A DNA stretch of 6,402 nucleotides from an uncultured Phycisphaera sp. (lineage in GTDB: Bacteria > Planctomycetota > Phycisphaerae > Phycisphaerales > SM1A02): the NCBI GenBank assembly GCA_937911845.1, contig CALDQF010000219.1:1-6402 (forward strand). The letters run 5' to 3'. Below the pieces are notes generated by a model, which did no database searches, had not been told where the DNA came from, and saw nothing but the letters and a program-made list of their open reading frames with translations. Position 1 is the first letter of the stretch, and every line of letters begins with the position of its first letter. The position numbers were made by a program, and so were the translations under genes. Below are positions 1 through 6,030 of this stretch, one piece after another.

Positions 1-1
1 G

Positions 2-1141
2 TCCAAGGCGGCTCAATCAGGAGGAGACGTCGCTGATCTCACCGCACGCCGTTTGCAAGCACTGATGAGGTGGCAGCAAACCCGTGAAAATGAAGATCAG
101 TTTGGTCAGGAATATTCGACATTTCTTCGTGAGTTTCCTGACCATCCATTTTCGGTCGAAATTCTTTTGCAGCAATCACGAGTGCAACCTCCCTCTCTTG
201 ACCTGGTCGAAGGTTTGCTGGGCATTCCCGAAGATTCGCCGCGTTTCCTCGAGGCCCGGAGCAGGGCGGAAGCCTTGGTCTTCGCGTTGTCAAAAAGCAA
301 AAGTCTTCCAATCGAAAAGCATGTTGATCTTGCGCTTGAGTTGCATCGCACTTGGCTTGATTCGTCCAAAATGCTCGACATCGAACGCACTCGTGCTGGT
401 TTGATTCGTGCCCGGCGTCTGCTGGAATCTGCAGGTGATCGAGCCGAGTTTGCTTCGGTCCGGAAAGAGGTCTTGGCTGATCTGTCTGATCTCCGGACGC
501 GGGGAATGGTTGGGATTTCTGACTTGGGGCTGGAACTGGATTTCCGCGCAGTCGAGAGTGCCATCGCCGCCGATGATCTGGAATCAGCTCGGAAGCTGGC
601 CCGAACGTTGGCTTCGGAAGATTCAGAGGGTCGGTGGGCCCAAGCCGCCAACATTCGCCTTGTGCAGTGGGCTTCTCGTCACCCGGGTTCCAAACACACA
701 CCTGACATCTTGAGAACGATTGGGCCCAAGGTGCTGGAGGATCTTGAAGCGGGGGACACATCCGATCAGCTTCGACTGTTGATCGCACCCTACTTCCTCC
801 CTGGCCGGCCTGAATTGGCTTACAAAATATTGTCTTCCTTGCGGCCTGAGGGTTCTCAGTTGCTGTCCGCCCAGGTTCTGTATGCAAGGATTTACGGTTT
901 GCAAAGGAAGGATCAGGAAGCCGCCAGCACGTGGTCCAAAATACGTGCCCAATGTTCAGTGGGCTCAGATGCTTGGTGTCAGTCCATGGTTGGTGAAGCA
1001 GCGGCTTGGGTACGTCTTGCCGATTTGCAACAGGCTTCACGTTTGCTCGCGCAGCTCCGGGGCTTGGGGCCGGATCCACTGCCCGAGGATGTTGCTGAGC
1101 AACTTTCCACACTCGAGCGTTCGTTGGAGGGCACGCCATGA
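2..1141 (+). CDS. TPR-like helical-repeat protein, 5' partial
   Basis: The frame is open to the left edge (17 codons precede the first possible TTG start at 53), so this is the C-terminal part of a longer protein; 379 residues are visible. It is almost wholly helical, with no visible membrane segment. TPR-like helix pairs can be seen: residues 38-51 and 211-230 carry the aromatic-x-HPxS pattern of BamD/YbgF-type TPRs (FPDHPFS, ASRHPGS), and residues 288-352 alternate small and aromatic residues (YARIYGLQ, AAAWVRLAD) as TPRs do. No catalytic motif is seen. The stop overlaps the next start as ATGA, so the two genes probably form one operon and their products may interact. A protein-protein scaffold role is inference. 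The reading frame is secure; the family name is tentative, and the missing N-terminus could hold a signal peptide or another domain. Confidence 0.85.
   Translation, partial: SKAAQSGGDVADLTARRLQALMRWQQTRENEDQFGQEYSTFLREFPDHPFSVEILLQQSRVQPPSLDLVEGLLGIPEDSPRFLEARSRAEALVFALSKSKSLPIEKHVDLALELHRTWLDSSKMLDIERTRAGLIRARRLLESAGDRAEFASVRKEVLADLSDLRTRGMVGISDLGLELDFRAVESAIAADDLESARKLARTLASEDSEGRWAQAANIRLVQWASRHPGSKHTPDILRTIGPKVLEDLEAGDTSDQLRLLIAPYFLPGRPELAYKILSSLRPEGSQLLSAQVLYARIYGLQRKDQEAASTWSKIRAQCSVGSDAWCQSMVGEAAAWVRLADLQQASRLLAQLRGLGPDPLPEDVAEQLSTLERSLEGTP
1126..1131 (+). promoter_or_regulatory. Shine-Dalgarno site for the 1057-aa gene
   Basis: GGAGGG lies inside the end of the upstream gene, with 6 bases between it and the ATG at 1138. 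Together with the ATGA stop/start overlap it fixes the downstream start and points to translational coupling by re-initiating ribosomes. Confidence 0.8.
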
Positions 1142-4100
1142 ACGCCGTGGTTGAGCACCTTCTGAATCCGAATTTGCCGGACCACGAACGGTTGGGCGTG
1201 ACGTCTGCGGCCCAGCCTGCTGAGGTTCGTGAAGCTGTGGCACGTATTCGCCGCGCTTTGTTGGACCCCCATCTCACGGACCACTTTCGTCAGCAGGGCC
1301 AACTGATTCTTTCTGATCTCGCACCTCGGTTGCACGGAGGCCCTTTGCCTCCAATTATCGCTGCTCCTCCGTCGGATCCCGTTCCGCCCATTGCCCATCT
1401 GTCAGCAACTTCAGAGCTGCACCTGACGGTCTTCGACCGTCAACTCTTGGCTTTGCTGTCTCGAGGAGGCTTTCGCGGGTCCGGTCGCCGAAAAGTTCTT
1501 GCCCTCGCTCAACGTCACGGGGTGAAGCCAGAGCAGCTCGGCAACATCATGCTGGGCCTCGCCCAATGGACTCAACTGTCCCGAGATCGTCGTTCATCGA
1601 CAAACGGCGCAAGTTTGGGTTTCCCTGATGCCACATTGCCCTTTGACCGCAAGGCCAACCTCCGTTTGGCGATCGGATTGTCCATCTTCTTGCTGGTTTC
1701 GGTTGGGGTGCTCTTGGTGCGTTGGTGGGGATCTGAACCTGAATCCGCATCGCCCACATCCTCCACATCGCTTCAGGTTTTGGCCCAGGAAGAGTTCCGT
1801 CCCTCAACTGTGGTTGAAGACAGTCTGGCTTCAGCCCCATCGAAGATTTTGCGTTGGGATCGACCTCCAGGACTCCTTGCTCGAGCTCGGCCTGAAGGCG
1901 CCCGCGCGGCCGCTGGTGGATTGCGTTCGATTCGGACCGCGTTGCGTGCGGCCTCTGCTCAGACTCAGTCTGTCGAAAGTACGAAACTGGTTCAGTTTGT
2001 TGATCAAGTCGGTTTGGCTTGGCTTGCTGTTTCGGATTCAGAACGAGATGCGGTCGTCCGTGATTTGCTTCCCGTGTTGCTTTGGCAAGCACAAGATGCC
2101 CCGGTTGAATTTGGCGGGCTGGTGGGATCTTTGTCCCCGCTACGAGCAACCGATCCCGAATTGCCAAGTGCACGGGCTCGATTGGAAATTCTGGTCGAGT
2201 TGGAGCGTTCACCTCGGCTGCCCACCCAAGTTCGTTCGGTGGTTCAGGAAACCATCAGTCGAGCTTTGGGTGAAACCACTGGCCGGCCGTCGAGCGAACC
2301 AAGAACCGAATGGATGATCCGTTCAGGCGTGCGTCTGGTTGAGGCGATGAACAACGAACGCGACCGGAGTCAGGCAGCAGCACGCTGGATGGCGCTTCTG
2401 CCGGCGGCTGAGGCCAGCCGAGTTGAGGTCGTGATCGAAGTCTTGCATTCCCTGCTCCGAACCGGGCGGATCCTCGAAGAACAATCTCCGAACGGGCTTA
2501 TGGACTTTTTGGCGTCCATGCTCTCAGTGGTCCCCCCGGGGCATCCTGATTTGCGTGAACTTGTGGTCAGGTGTCATCGTGATCCAACGGTCCGCTCGGG
2601 AACCATTTGGGCGTTGGGCAGCCATTTGGCGACCCAAAGATGGGGGGACTTTTTCGACGGGAGATTGGTCTTGGATCATCTGGGTTTGGTGGGCGTGGAC
2701 CGACAAGCCTCACGCGAGAGGCTCGCGCGCCGGATCTCGGAAGCTTGGCCAACCCAATGGACCCCAGCCAAAGAAGAGAAGGCATTTTGGTCCAACTTCG
2801 TGGCCGATTGGCGTGCTCTGCGTGATCGAATCGACGGAGACAGATCAACGGGACTCACCCGGGCAGGCCGGCTGGCCTATGCCAACGGATTGGGACTCGA
2901 GGCGTTACTGGGCAGTTTGGCTGAGGCGCGGCGGGGGCTTGATGCAGGTCTTCCCGCGGCACTCCTCCAGCCCACGAACCCGAAACCGATGCCCCCAGAA
3001 GCAGACACTGAGCTGCTCAATCGTCTGCAGGCGGCCCGGAGTCGCAGTGCCCGTCGGAGCATCCTCGAACAAGCAGAACCAGTGGTGGCCTCGAGGGAAT
3101 TGGCCACCTTGCTTCTTGATCTCGTCGCCGACGGATCGCCGACGGAACGCCGTGCGGCAGAGGCCTATCTGCACCGTGGATGTACGGATGATCCCGCGAT
3201 CCTGATTGCCCTTTCGGATCGGGGTTTGGATCTTTCCGATCGGTTCCTTCGCCCATTTTTTGGGGGTGACTTGCCGGCTGGCCGGCAGGCCCGCGCGGCA
3301 CGGTTGTTGGTTCGTGCCGCCCTCCCGGGCTTGCCCGACCGGCGGCGTTCGTTGGTGGCTTTGGCTGAGGTGTGGGCCCCTGGTGTGCAAGATCCGCTGC
3401 CAGCGCTCGACGCTCTTGTACTGAGGGTTCCCAACCTCAATCCTCCGCTTGCTTTCCCTCGTACGGTGACTGGATTGTTGGAACGTCGCCGTGATGCGGT
3501 CCAGGGTTTGGCCGATCATGCAGTTCGGCGTGGCTGGTTGGATCCTTGGGATGTGAAAGCGGTCTTCCAAGATCGAGCGGTTCGTCGACAAAGGTTGCGT
3601 CATCCTGAAGCCATCTTGTCTGACTTGGAATGGACTGAGAGCGAGCTGCTTGATCGAGCACTCGCGGTACGGCGAGATGGAAGGCGTCTTGACCGTGCGA
3701 CGACTGAGGATGCTGTGGCCATACCGATGGAGGTGCCCTCCGTGTATCAGTCTGCATTGGAGGGGCTTCGGCCAGACCGGCCGGACCAGTATTTTGATTT
3801 GGCCGAAGTGGTCCTTGATGGAGGAGACCTCTCGTTAGCCCGTTGGTTGTCTGGTGTTGCCGCTCGATTGGATCCAGAAGGTTTCGCGGTTTCAACCGCA
3901 CTGCTGTACGCCGCAACTTCTGAGCTTCAGACTGACATCGATCGATACCGTCGCTTGGCCAAATCGCTTGGTGCAGAGGGTTTGCCAGCAAGCAACGAAG
4001 ATCTGATGCAGCTTGCAGATGCGATGCGGGCGGCTCGGCGTTCTACAAGTGACCTCCCAGCCACAATCACGAAGTATGTTGCTTCTGAGCCGACGGATCC

Positions 4101-4311
4101 CCACGACCCTTCGTTGTTGGTGTTCGAGGCATGGTGCCGATTCGGGGACCGCGTTGTTGACCCGTTGCTCGCCCTGCGTGCGGGGATTCGGCCGCTCCCA
4201 GAGGTGTTTCCCACCCGCTTGGAACTGGAATTTGACGGTGATCCCAGCCAACCATGGTTTCGCCGTGGAAGATGGACCAGTTCCCCGGTTTTAAATCCAA
4301 GTTCGCGTTAA
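1138..4311 (+). CDS. Large single-pass membrane protein with helical solenoid, unknown function
   Basis: This 1057-residue protein matches no family I can name. Residues 1-70 hold a helical segment (ERLGV, a spacer, then VREAVARIRRALL) that loosely recalls the J-like module at the N-terminus of many planctomycete proteins. Residues 93-146 form a second small helical domain (FDRQLLALL, then GGFRGSGRRKVLALAQRHGV). One transmembrane helix spans about residues 175-197 (core FLLVSVGVLLVRWW). Lys/Arg just before it and acidic Glu just after suggest N-terminus in the cytoplasm and about 860 residues outside. A Ser/Pro/Thr-rich linker (200-225) leads into a long Arg- and Leu-rich helical region that could be a HEAT- or TPR-like solenoid. 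No catalytic motif or cofactor site is seen. The start is fixed by GGAGGG and the ATGA overlap with the upstream gene. The stop shares TTAA with a convergent gene. The coding call is very safe; scaffold or envelope role is inference. Confidence 0.93.
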   Translation: MNAVVEHLLNPNLPDHERLGVTSAAQPAEVREAVARIRRALLDPHLTDHFRQQGQLILSDLAPRLHGGPLPPIIAAPPSDPVPPIAHLSATSELHLTVFDRQLLALLSRGGFRGSGRRKVLALAQRHGVKPEQLGNIMLGLAQWTQLSRDRRSSTNGASLGFPDATLPFDRKANLRLAIGLSIFLLVSVGVLLVRWWGSEPESASPTSSTSLQVLAQEEFRPSTVVEDSLASAPSKILRWDRPPGLLARARPEGARAAAGGLRSIRTALRAASAQTQSVESTKLVQFVDQVGLAWLAVSDSERDAVVRDLLPVLLWQAQDAPVEFGGLVGSLSPLRATDPELPSARARLEILVELERSPRLPTQVRSVVQETISRALGETTGRPSSEPRTEWMIRSGVRLVEAMNNERDRSQAAARWMALLPAAEASRVEVVIEVLHSLLRTGRILEEQSPNGLMDFLASMLSVVPPGHPDLRELVVRCHRDPTVRSGTIWALGSHLATQRWGDFFDGRLVLDHLGLVGVDRQASRERLARRISEAWPTQWTPAKEEKAFWSNFVADWRALRDRIDGDRSTGLTRAGRLAYANGLGLEALLGSLAEARRGLDAGLPAALLQPTNPKPMPPEADTELLNRLQAARSRSARRSILEQAEPVVASRELATLLLDLVADGSPTERRAAEAYLHRGCTDDPAILIALSDRGLDLSDRFLRPFFGGDLPAGRQARAARLLVRAALPGLPDRRRSLVALAEVWAPGVQDPLPALDALVLRVPNLNPPLAFPRTVTGLLERRRDAVQGLADHAVRRGWLDPWDVKAVFQDRAVRRQRLRHPEAILSDLEWTESELLDRALAVRRDGRRLDRATTEDAVAIPMEVPSVYQSALEGLRPDRPDQYFDLAEVVLDGGDLSLARWLSGVAARLDPEGFAVSTALLYAATSELQTDIDRYRRLAKSLGAEGLPASNEDLMQLADAMRAARRSTSDLPATITKYVASEPTDPHDPSLLVFEAWCRFGDRVVDPLLALRAGIRPLPEVFPTRLELEFDGDPSQPWFRRGRWTSSPVLNPSSR
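4308..4311. other. Shared palindromic TTAA stop of a convergent gene pair
   Basis: TTAA gives TAA on the + strand (4309-4311) for the 1057-aa gene and TAA on the minus strand (4310-4308) for the 166-aa gene. The two coding regions therefore meet with no spacer, and no intrinsic terminator can lie between them. Confidence 0.85.
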
Positions 4312-4808
4312 GCCGTTTGTTCGGTCAGGAATTTCAGCCGGCGACGGGTCAGCTCAAGGAAATCTTCCATGACTTGGTAGCGTTCTATCGTCCACGTGGT
4401 TTTGCCATCCAAGTGGTACACCAGCGAGGTCCATGCCCAGTGCGTCTCGTACGGCGGGAGCGTGAGAGAAAGTGACTCGCGTAACTTTGCTCGAACCATT
4501 TTGACCGGGAGGCTTTCGACAAACGCTTGATCAGAGGGAAGCGCAATTTGTAAGTCGGTTGGACTTGGGACAATGAGCCCCACAATGTTCTCACTGTGGG
4601 AGGGAAGACCAGCGGCCATCCAGACGGGACACCACCGCCAGGTTGGGCCAAACCATCGGACTTCGGATTGGCAGCCCAATCCATCCAGAAATTCCACCAT
4701 GCGGTCCCAGTATTTCGGTGCTTCCGGGGCGTCGGGTAAGTCCCCACGGAGCTCGCTCATCGTGGGGACGCGGAATCGATCTTCCCATGGCTTGCGTTGA
4801 TCTGTCAT
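4308..4808 (-). CDS. Conserved hypothetical protein, DUF3788-like
   Basis: This 166-residue, Trp-rich soluble protein has no signal peptide or membrane helix. Its order of elements resembles DUF3788: an N-terminal helix (YWDRMVEFLDGL, about 33-44), a Trp-rich strand region (RWFGPTWRWCPVWM, 51-64), a hydrophobic strand (IVGLIVPS, 75-82), a segment ending in basic residues (VKMVRAKLRES, 101-111) and a C-terminal helix (VMEDFLELTRRRLKFL, 147-162). The resemblance is from memory, and the family has no established reaction. The ATG at 4808 is the best start because an in-frame TGA lies nine codons upstream; no Shine-Dalgarno is visible. TACAAT just upstream (4822-4817) could be a -10 box giving a nearly leaderless mRNA, but no -35 fits. 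The gene converges on the 1057-aa gene, sharing TTAA, and diverges from the receiver gene. It is probably real because the whole frame is protein-like and the space has no rival gene. Confidence 0.78.
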   Translation of the reverse strand: MTDQRKPWEDRFRVPTMSELRGDLPDAPEAPKYWDRMVEFLDGLGCQSEVRWFGPTWRWCPVWMAAGLPSHSENIVGLIVPSPTDLQIALPSDQAFVESLPVKMVRAKLRESLSLTLPPYETHWAWTSLVYHLDGKTTWTIERYQVMEDFLELTRRRLKFLTEQTA

Positions 4809-4983
4809 AACCAGACATTGTACGACGCTTAGTCAATTGCCTGCGTGTAGTTCTAAGATTCTTGCCGGAGATGTGGGGGAACTATCGAGTTGACGTTCCG
4901 TACCAAAGAGCGAGAGTGGGAATTTCAGCCTAGGAACGCCGCGTCACCTGTTCGGAGGCAACTCCGCCGGTACAGTGGATTCT
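4809..4983. promoter_or_regulatory. Divergent intergenic spacer, probable promoters for both flanking genes
   Basis: This 175-bp spacer separates the outward-facing 166-aa gene and receiver gene, so both must start transcription here or close by. No complete sigma-70 promoter can be seen. TTGACG at 4890-4895 resembles a -35 box for the + strand, but nothing like TATAAT follows at 16-18 bases. TACAAT on the minus strand (4822-4817) resembles a -10 box without a -35 box. The call rests on gene orientation rather than on motifs. Confidence 0.45.
4953..4966 (+). promoter_or_regulatory. Hairpin with GCAA tetraloop in the leader of the receiver gene
   Basis: CGGAG (4953-4957), GCAA (4958-4961) and CTCCG (4962-4966) form a perfect 5-bp stem closed by a GNRA-type tetraloop, 17 bases before the ATG at 4984. 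The left arm and first loop base contain GGAGG, the only strong Shine-Dalgarno-like string in the leader, which would be hidden when folded. It lies 25 bases from ATG 4984, too far for normal use, and 16 from the in-frame GTG at 4975. The structure is seen directly; any regulatory role is inference. Confidence 0.4.
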
Positions 4984-5361
4984 ATGACGACACCCCTTGT
5001 GCTTTTGGTTGATGACAATGAAGGCAACCGAGACTTGATGGAGCTCCACTTGGAAGGTCTGCCAGTCCGCTGCGTGGTCGCTTCGGATGGTCAAAGCGCT
5101 CTTGAATCCATAACCCAAAGTCGCCCCGACTTGATCTTGCTGGACGTCATGATGCCCAAGATGAGTGGATTTGAGGTTTGTCGGGCGATCAAGAGTGACG
5201 AGTCACTCCGAGAGATTCCCGTTGTCATGGTGACCGCGTTGGACTCGGTGGTGGACCAAGATCGCGCGAAGCTTGAAGGGGCCGAGGGTTACATGGTGAA
5301 GCCCATCGATCGTGAAGACCTTCGTGCCGAGGTTTGTTCGCGTCTGAACTTGGACGCTTAA
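4984..5361 (+). CDS. Stand-alone response regulator receiver protein (CheY/DivK-like)
   Basis: The 125 residues are one complete receiver domain with no output domain. The key residues are present: acidic pair D10-D11 for Mg2+, phospho-acceptor D54 in LILLDVMMP, switch T84, switch aromatic Y103 and K106 in the KPI motif. The PDLILLDVMMPKMSGFEVCR core is typical of DivK, PleD and Spo0F-like receivers. It should accept phosphate from a histidine kinase or phosphotransfer protein in the cytoplasm and signal by binding a partner. Neither kinase nor partner is in the window, so the pathway cannot be named. I prefer ATG 4984 over the in-frame GTG at 4975 because MTTP leads straight into the first strand; only a weak AGTGGA precedes it. 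The stop shares TTAA with the convergent 59-aa gene. Identification is firm at family level only, hence no symbol. Confidence 0.97.
   Translation: MTTPLVLLVDDNEGNRDLMELHLEGLPVRCVVASDGQSALESITQSRPDLILLDVMMPKMSGFEVCRAIKSDESLREIPVVMVTALDSVVDQDRAKLEGAEGYMVKPIDREDLRAEVCSRLNLDA
5358..5361. other. Second shared palindromic TTAA stop
   Basis: TTAA serves as TAA on the + strand (5359-5361) for the receiver gene and as TAA on the minus strand (5360-5358) for the 59-aa gene. It has the same geometry as at 4308-4311, and both sites read TTAAGCC on the + strand, so both minus-strand proteins end in Ala. Confidence 0.75.
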
Positions 5362-5537
5362 GCCACGGACCGTTCGTCTCGAGCGGCACACCAGCCTTCT
5401 TCTCTTGGTCCGCACGACCAGCACAGGTGCTGAAGGTAGTCCCTGAGTTCTTCCTCGTTGAATGCTTTGAGCCAGTCCGCACTTGCACTGGGGTTGCGTT
5501 CAAGAATCTCCATGACAAGCCGTTCTTTGGTACCCAT
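5358..5537 (-). CDS. Small 59-aa conserved-looking protein, unknown function
   Basis: The protein is short and acidic, with two predicted helices (ERLVMEILERNP, 5-16; DWLKAFNEEELRDYLQHL, 21-38) and a Cys-bearing tail. The pattern ERLV..ILERNP....WL..F....L..YL.HL recalls small orphan proteins I associate with planctomycetes, though I cannot verify this here. H37, C39, C42 and C50 could bind a metal as HxCx2Cx7C, or the cysteines may be incidental. The frame extends to an ATG at 5663, but I choose 5537 because AAAGGA sits 9 bases upstream and the added 42 residues are Arg-rich, unlike the body, and cross CG tracts. The gene converges on the receiver gene, sharing TTAA. The truncated cytochrome gene lies 192 bp upstream on the same strand, too far to assume an operon. 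Real gene likely; function unknown. Confidence 0.7.
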   Translation of the reverse strand: MGTKERLVMEILERNPSASADWLKAFNEEELRDYLQHLCWSCGPREEGWCAARDERSVA

Positions 5538-5546
5538 GTTGAGTGT

Positions 5547-5552
5547 TCCTTT
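5547..5552 (-). promoter_or_regulatory. Shine-Dalgarno site for the 59-aa gene
   Basis: Read on the minus strand, AAAGGA ends 9 bases before the ATG at 5537. It is the main reason for choosing the short start over the longer in-frame ATG at 5663. Confidence 0.6.
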
Positions 5553-5581
5553 CGCTCCGGGGTGAATTCTCAATCGGGTGT

Positions 5582-5651
5582 CGCGCGCGCGGATCGTGAA
5601 CGCATAACCAGAGTCGGACCTCAATATCTTGCGAGCGCGCGAAATGCGCGC
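5582..5651. repeat. CG-alternating tracts and GCGCGC hairpin
   Basis: CGCGCGCGCG lies at 5582-5591. About 43 bases on, GCGCGC (5635-5640), GAAAT and GCGCGC (5646-5651) form a 6-bp perfect inverted repeat with a 5-base loop. Both lie in the spacer upstream of the 59-aa gene. Such alternating purine-pyrimidine runs can adopt Z-form or fold as hairpins. Whether they do anything here is unknown. Confidence 0.5.
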
Positions 5652-5662
5652 GGCCTGCTCCA

Positions 5663-5710
5663 AGATGTAGTGGCACTCGTGCTTGGTCGCCCTACATCTA
5701 GGGGGGATGT
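5663..5710. repeat. Three-part inverted repeat ending near a T6 run
   Basis: AGATGTAG (5663-5670) pairs perfectly with CTACATCT (5692-5699). The core ACATC of the second arm (5694-5698) can instead pair with GATGT (5706-5710), which runs straight into six T residues. The central arm thus has two mutually exclusive partners, and the second pairing would resemble a weak + strand intrinsic terminator. The nearest + strand gene ends about 300 bases upstream, so this may be chance. Confidence 0.35.
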
Positions 5711-5729
5711 TTTTTGAAGATCCTGGCTC

Positions 5730-6008
5730 CTAATCGCGGAAGGCTCTATGGCACGTCCGGCAACTGGTGCGGAGGGCAGCCCGAAATTCGGGGGCATCTT
5801 GGCCATCTTGAAGTTGAGATTCCAATTTTGTGGCCAGATCAATCGCTTCCTGCATCTTCTTGGGATAGGCCGGGTCCACAGGACCGGCTGATTCTGATGA
5901 CATTCGGAACAGATCAACCAGGTGAGCGGCATCCTCTTTCTGGGTTCTCGCGTCGGGATCTCCAGGTGAAGGGACCTTTTTCAAGCGATCCCATACTAGA
6001 TCAATCAT
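5730..6008 (-). CDS. c-type cytochrome, C-terminal part, truncated at the composition junction
   Basis: The last 92 residues of a small haem protein are visible, ending in CRTCHRAFRD with CxxCH at residues 83-87. A single CxxCH about six residues from the C-terminus, behind amphipathic helices (30-45 and 47-68), is the layout of cytochrome c'/c-556-like four-helix-bundle proteins, where the Cys pair binds haem covalently and His is the proximal ligand. Such proteins act in the periplasm in electron transfer or gas binding. Full-length relatives have about 130 mature residues plus a signal peptide; here both the signal and the first helix with its distal-ligand region are missing. The ATG at 6008 lies in the region where composition changes and is unlikely to be the true start. 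An in-frame TAA lies six codons upstream of it, in the AT-rich part. The haem motif makes the class convincing; the exact subfamily is less sure. Confidence 0.75.
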   Translation of the reverse strand: MIDLVWDRLKKVPSPGDPDARTQKEDAAHLVDLFRMSSESAGPVDPAYPKKMQEAIDLATKLESQLQDGQDAPEFRAALRTSCRTCHRAFRD

Positions 6009-6030
6009 CTCACCTTTTCGCCATTAAAGA
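6000..6030. other. Abrupt composition junction, probable chimeric join
   Basis: To the left is planctomycete-like sequence of moderate GC with a cytochrome gene missing its 5' part. To the right is sequence of roughly 26% G+C with a SurA-like frame missing its 5' part. Two unrelated genes, each cut on the side facing the other and on opposite strands, mark an artificial or recombinational join. The exact base cannot be fixed by eye. GATC occurs at 5988-5991 and 5999-6002, and the + frame is open from 6000. Confidence 0.7.

Noticed and set aside
39..1277. 412-codon open frame on the minus strand
   Set aside because: It is antisense to the TPR-like gene and the start of the large gene. Its translation is rich in Pro, Arg, Thr and Gln with no domain-like pattern, as expected for a shadow frame, while the + strand frame is coherent and coupled to its neighbour.
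1547..2317. Open frames on both strands (221 aa minus, 229 aa plus) within the large gene
   Set aside because: Both lie fully inside the 1057-aa frame and give low-complexity Pro/Arg- or Cys/Trp-rich translations typical of out-of-frame reading.
2603..2629. Direct repeat CCATTTGG (two copies, 11 bases apart)
   Set aside because: Short and inside coding DNA; expected by chance and codon use.
2905..3603. 232-codon minus-strand frame
   Set aside because: It is antisense to the solenoid region of the large gene, with no recognisable motif or ribosome-binding site.
4890..4918. TTGACG as the -35 box of a promoter for the receiver gene
   Set aside because: No -10-like hexamer occurs at 16-18 bases, so a specific promoter cannot be supported.
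5538..5663. 42-residue N-terminal extension of the 59-aa protein, to the ATG at 5663
   Set aside because: The extension is Arg-rich and crosses CG tracts and a hairpin. AAAGGA sits at good distance from the internal ATG at 5537.
5334..5717. 127-codon + strand frame starting inside the receiver gene
   Set aside because: It is antisense to the better supported 59-aa gene and begins within another coding region.
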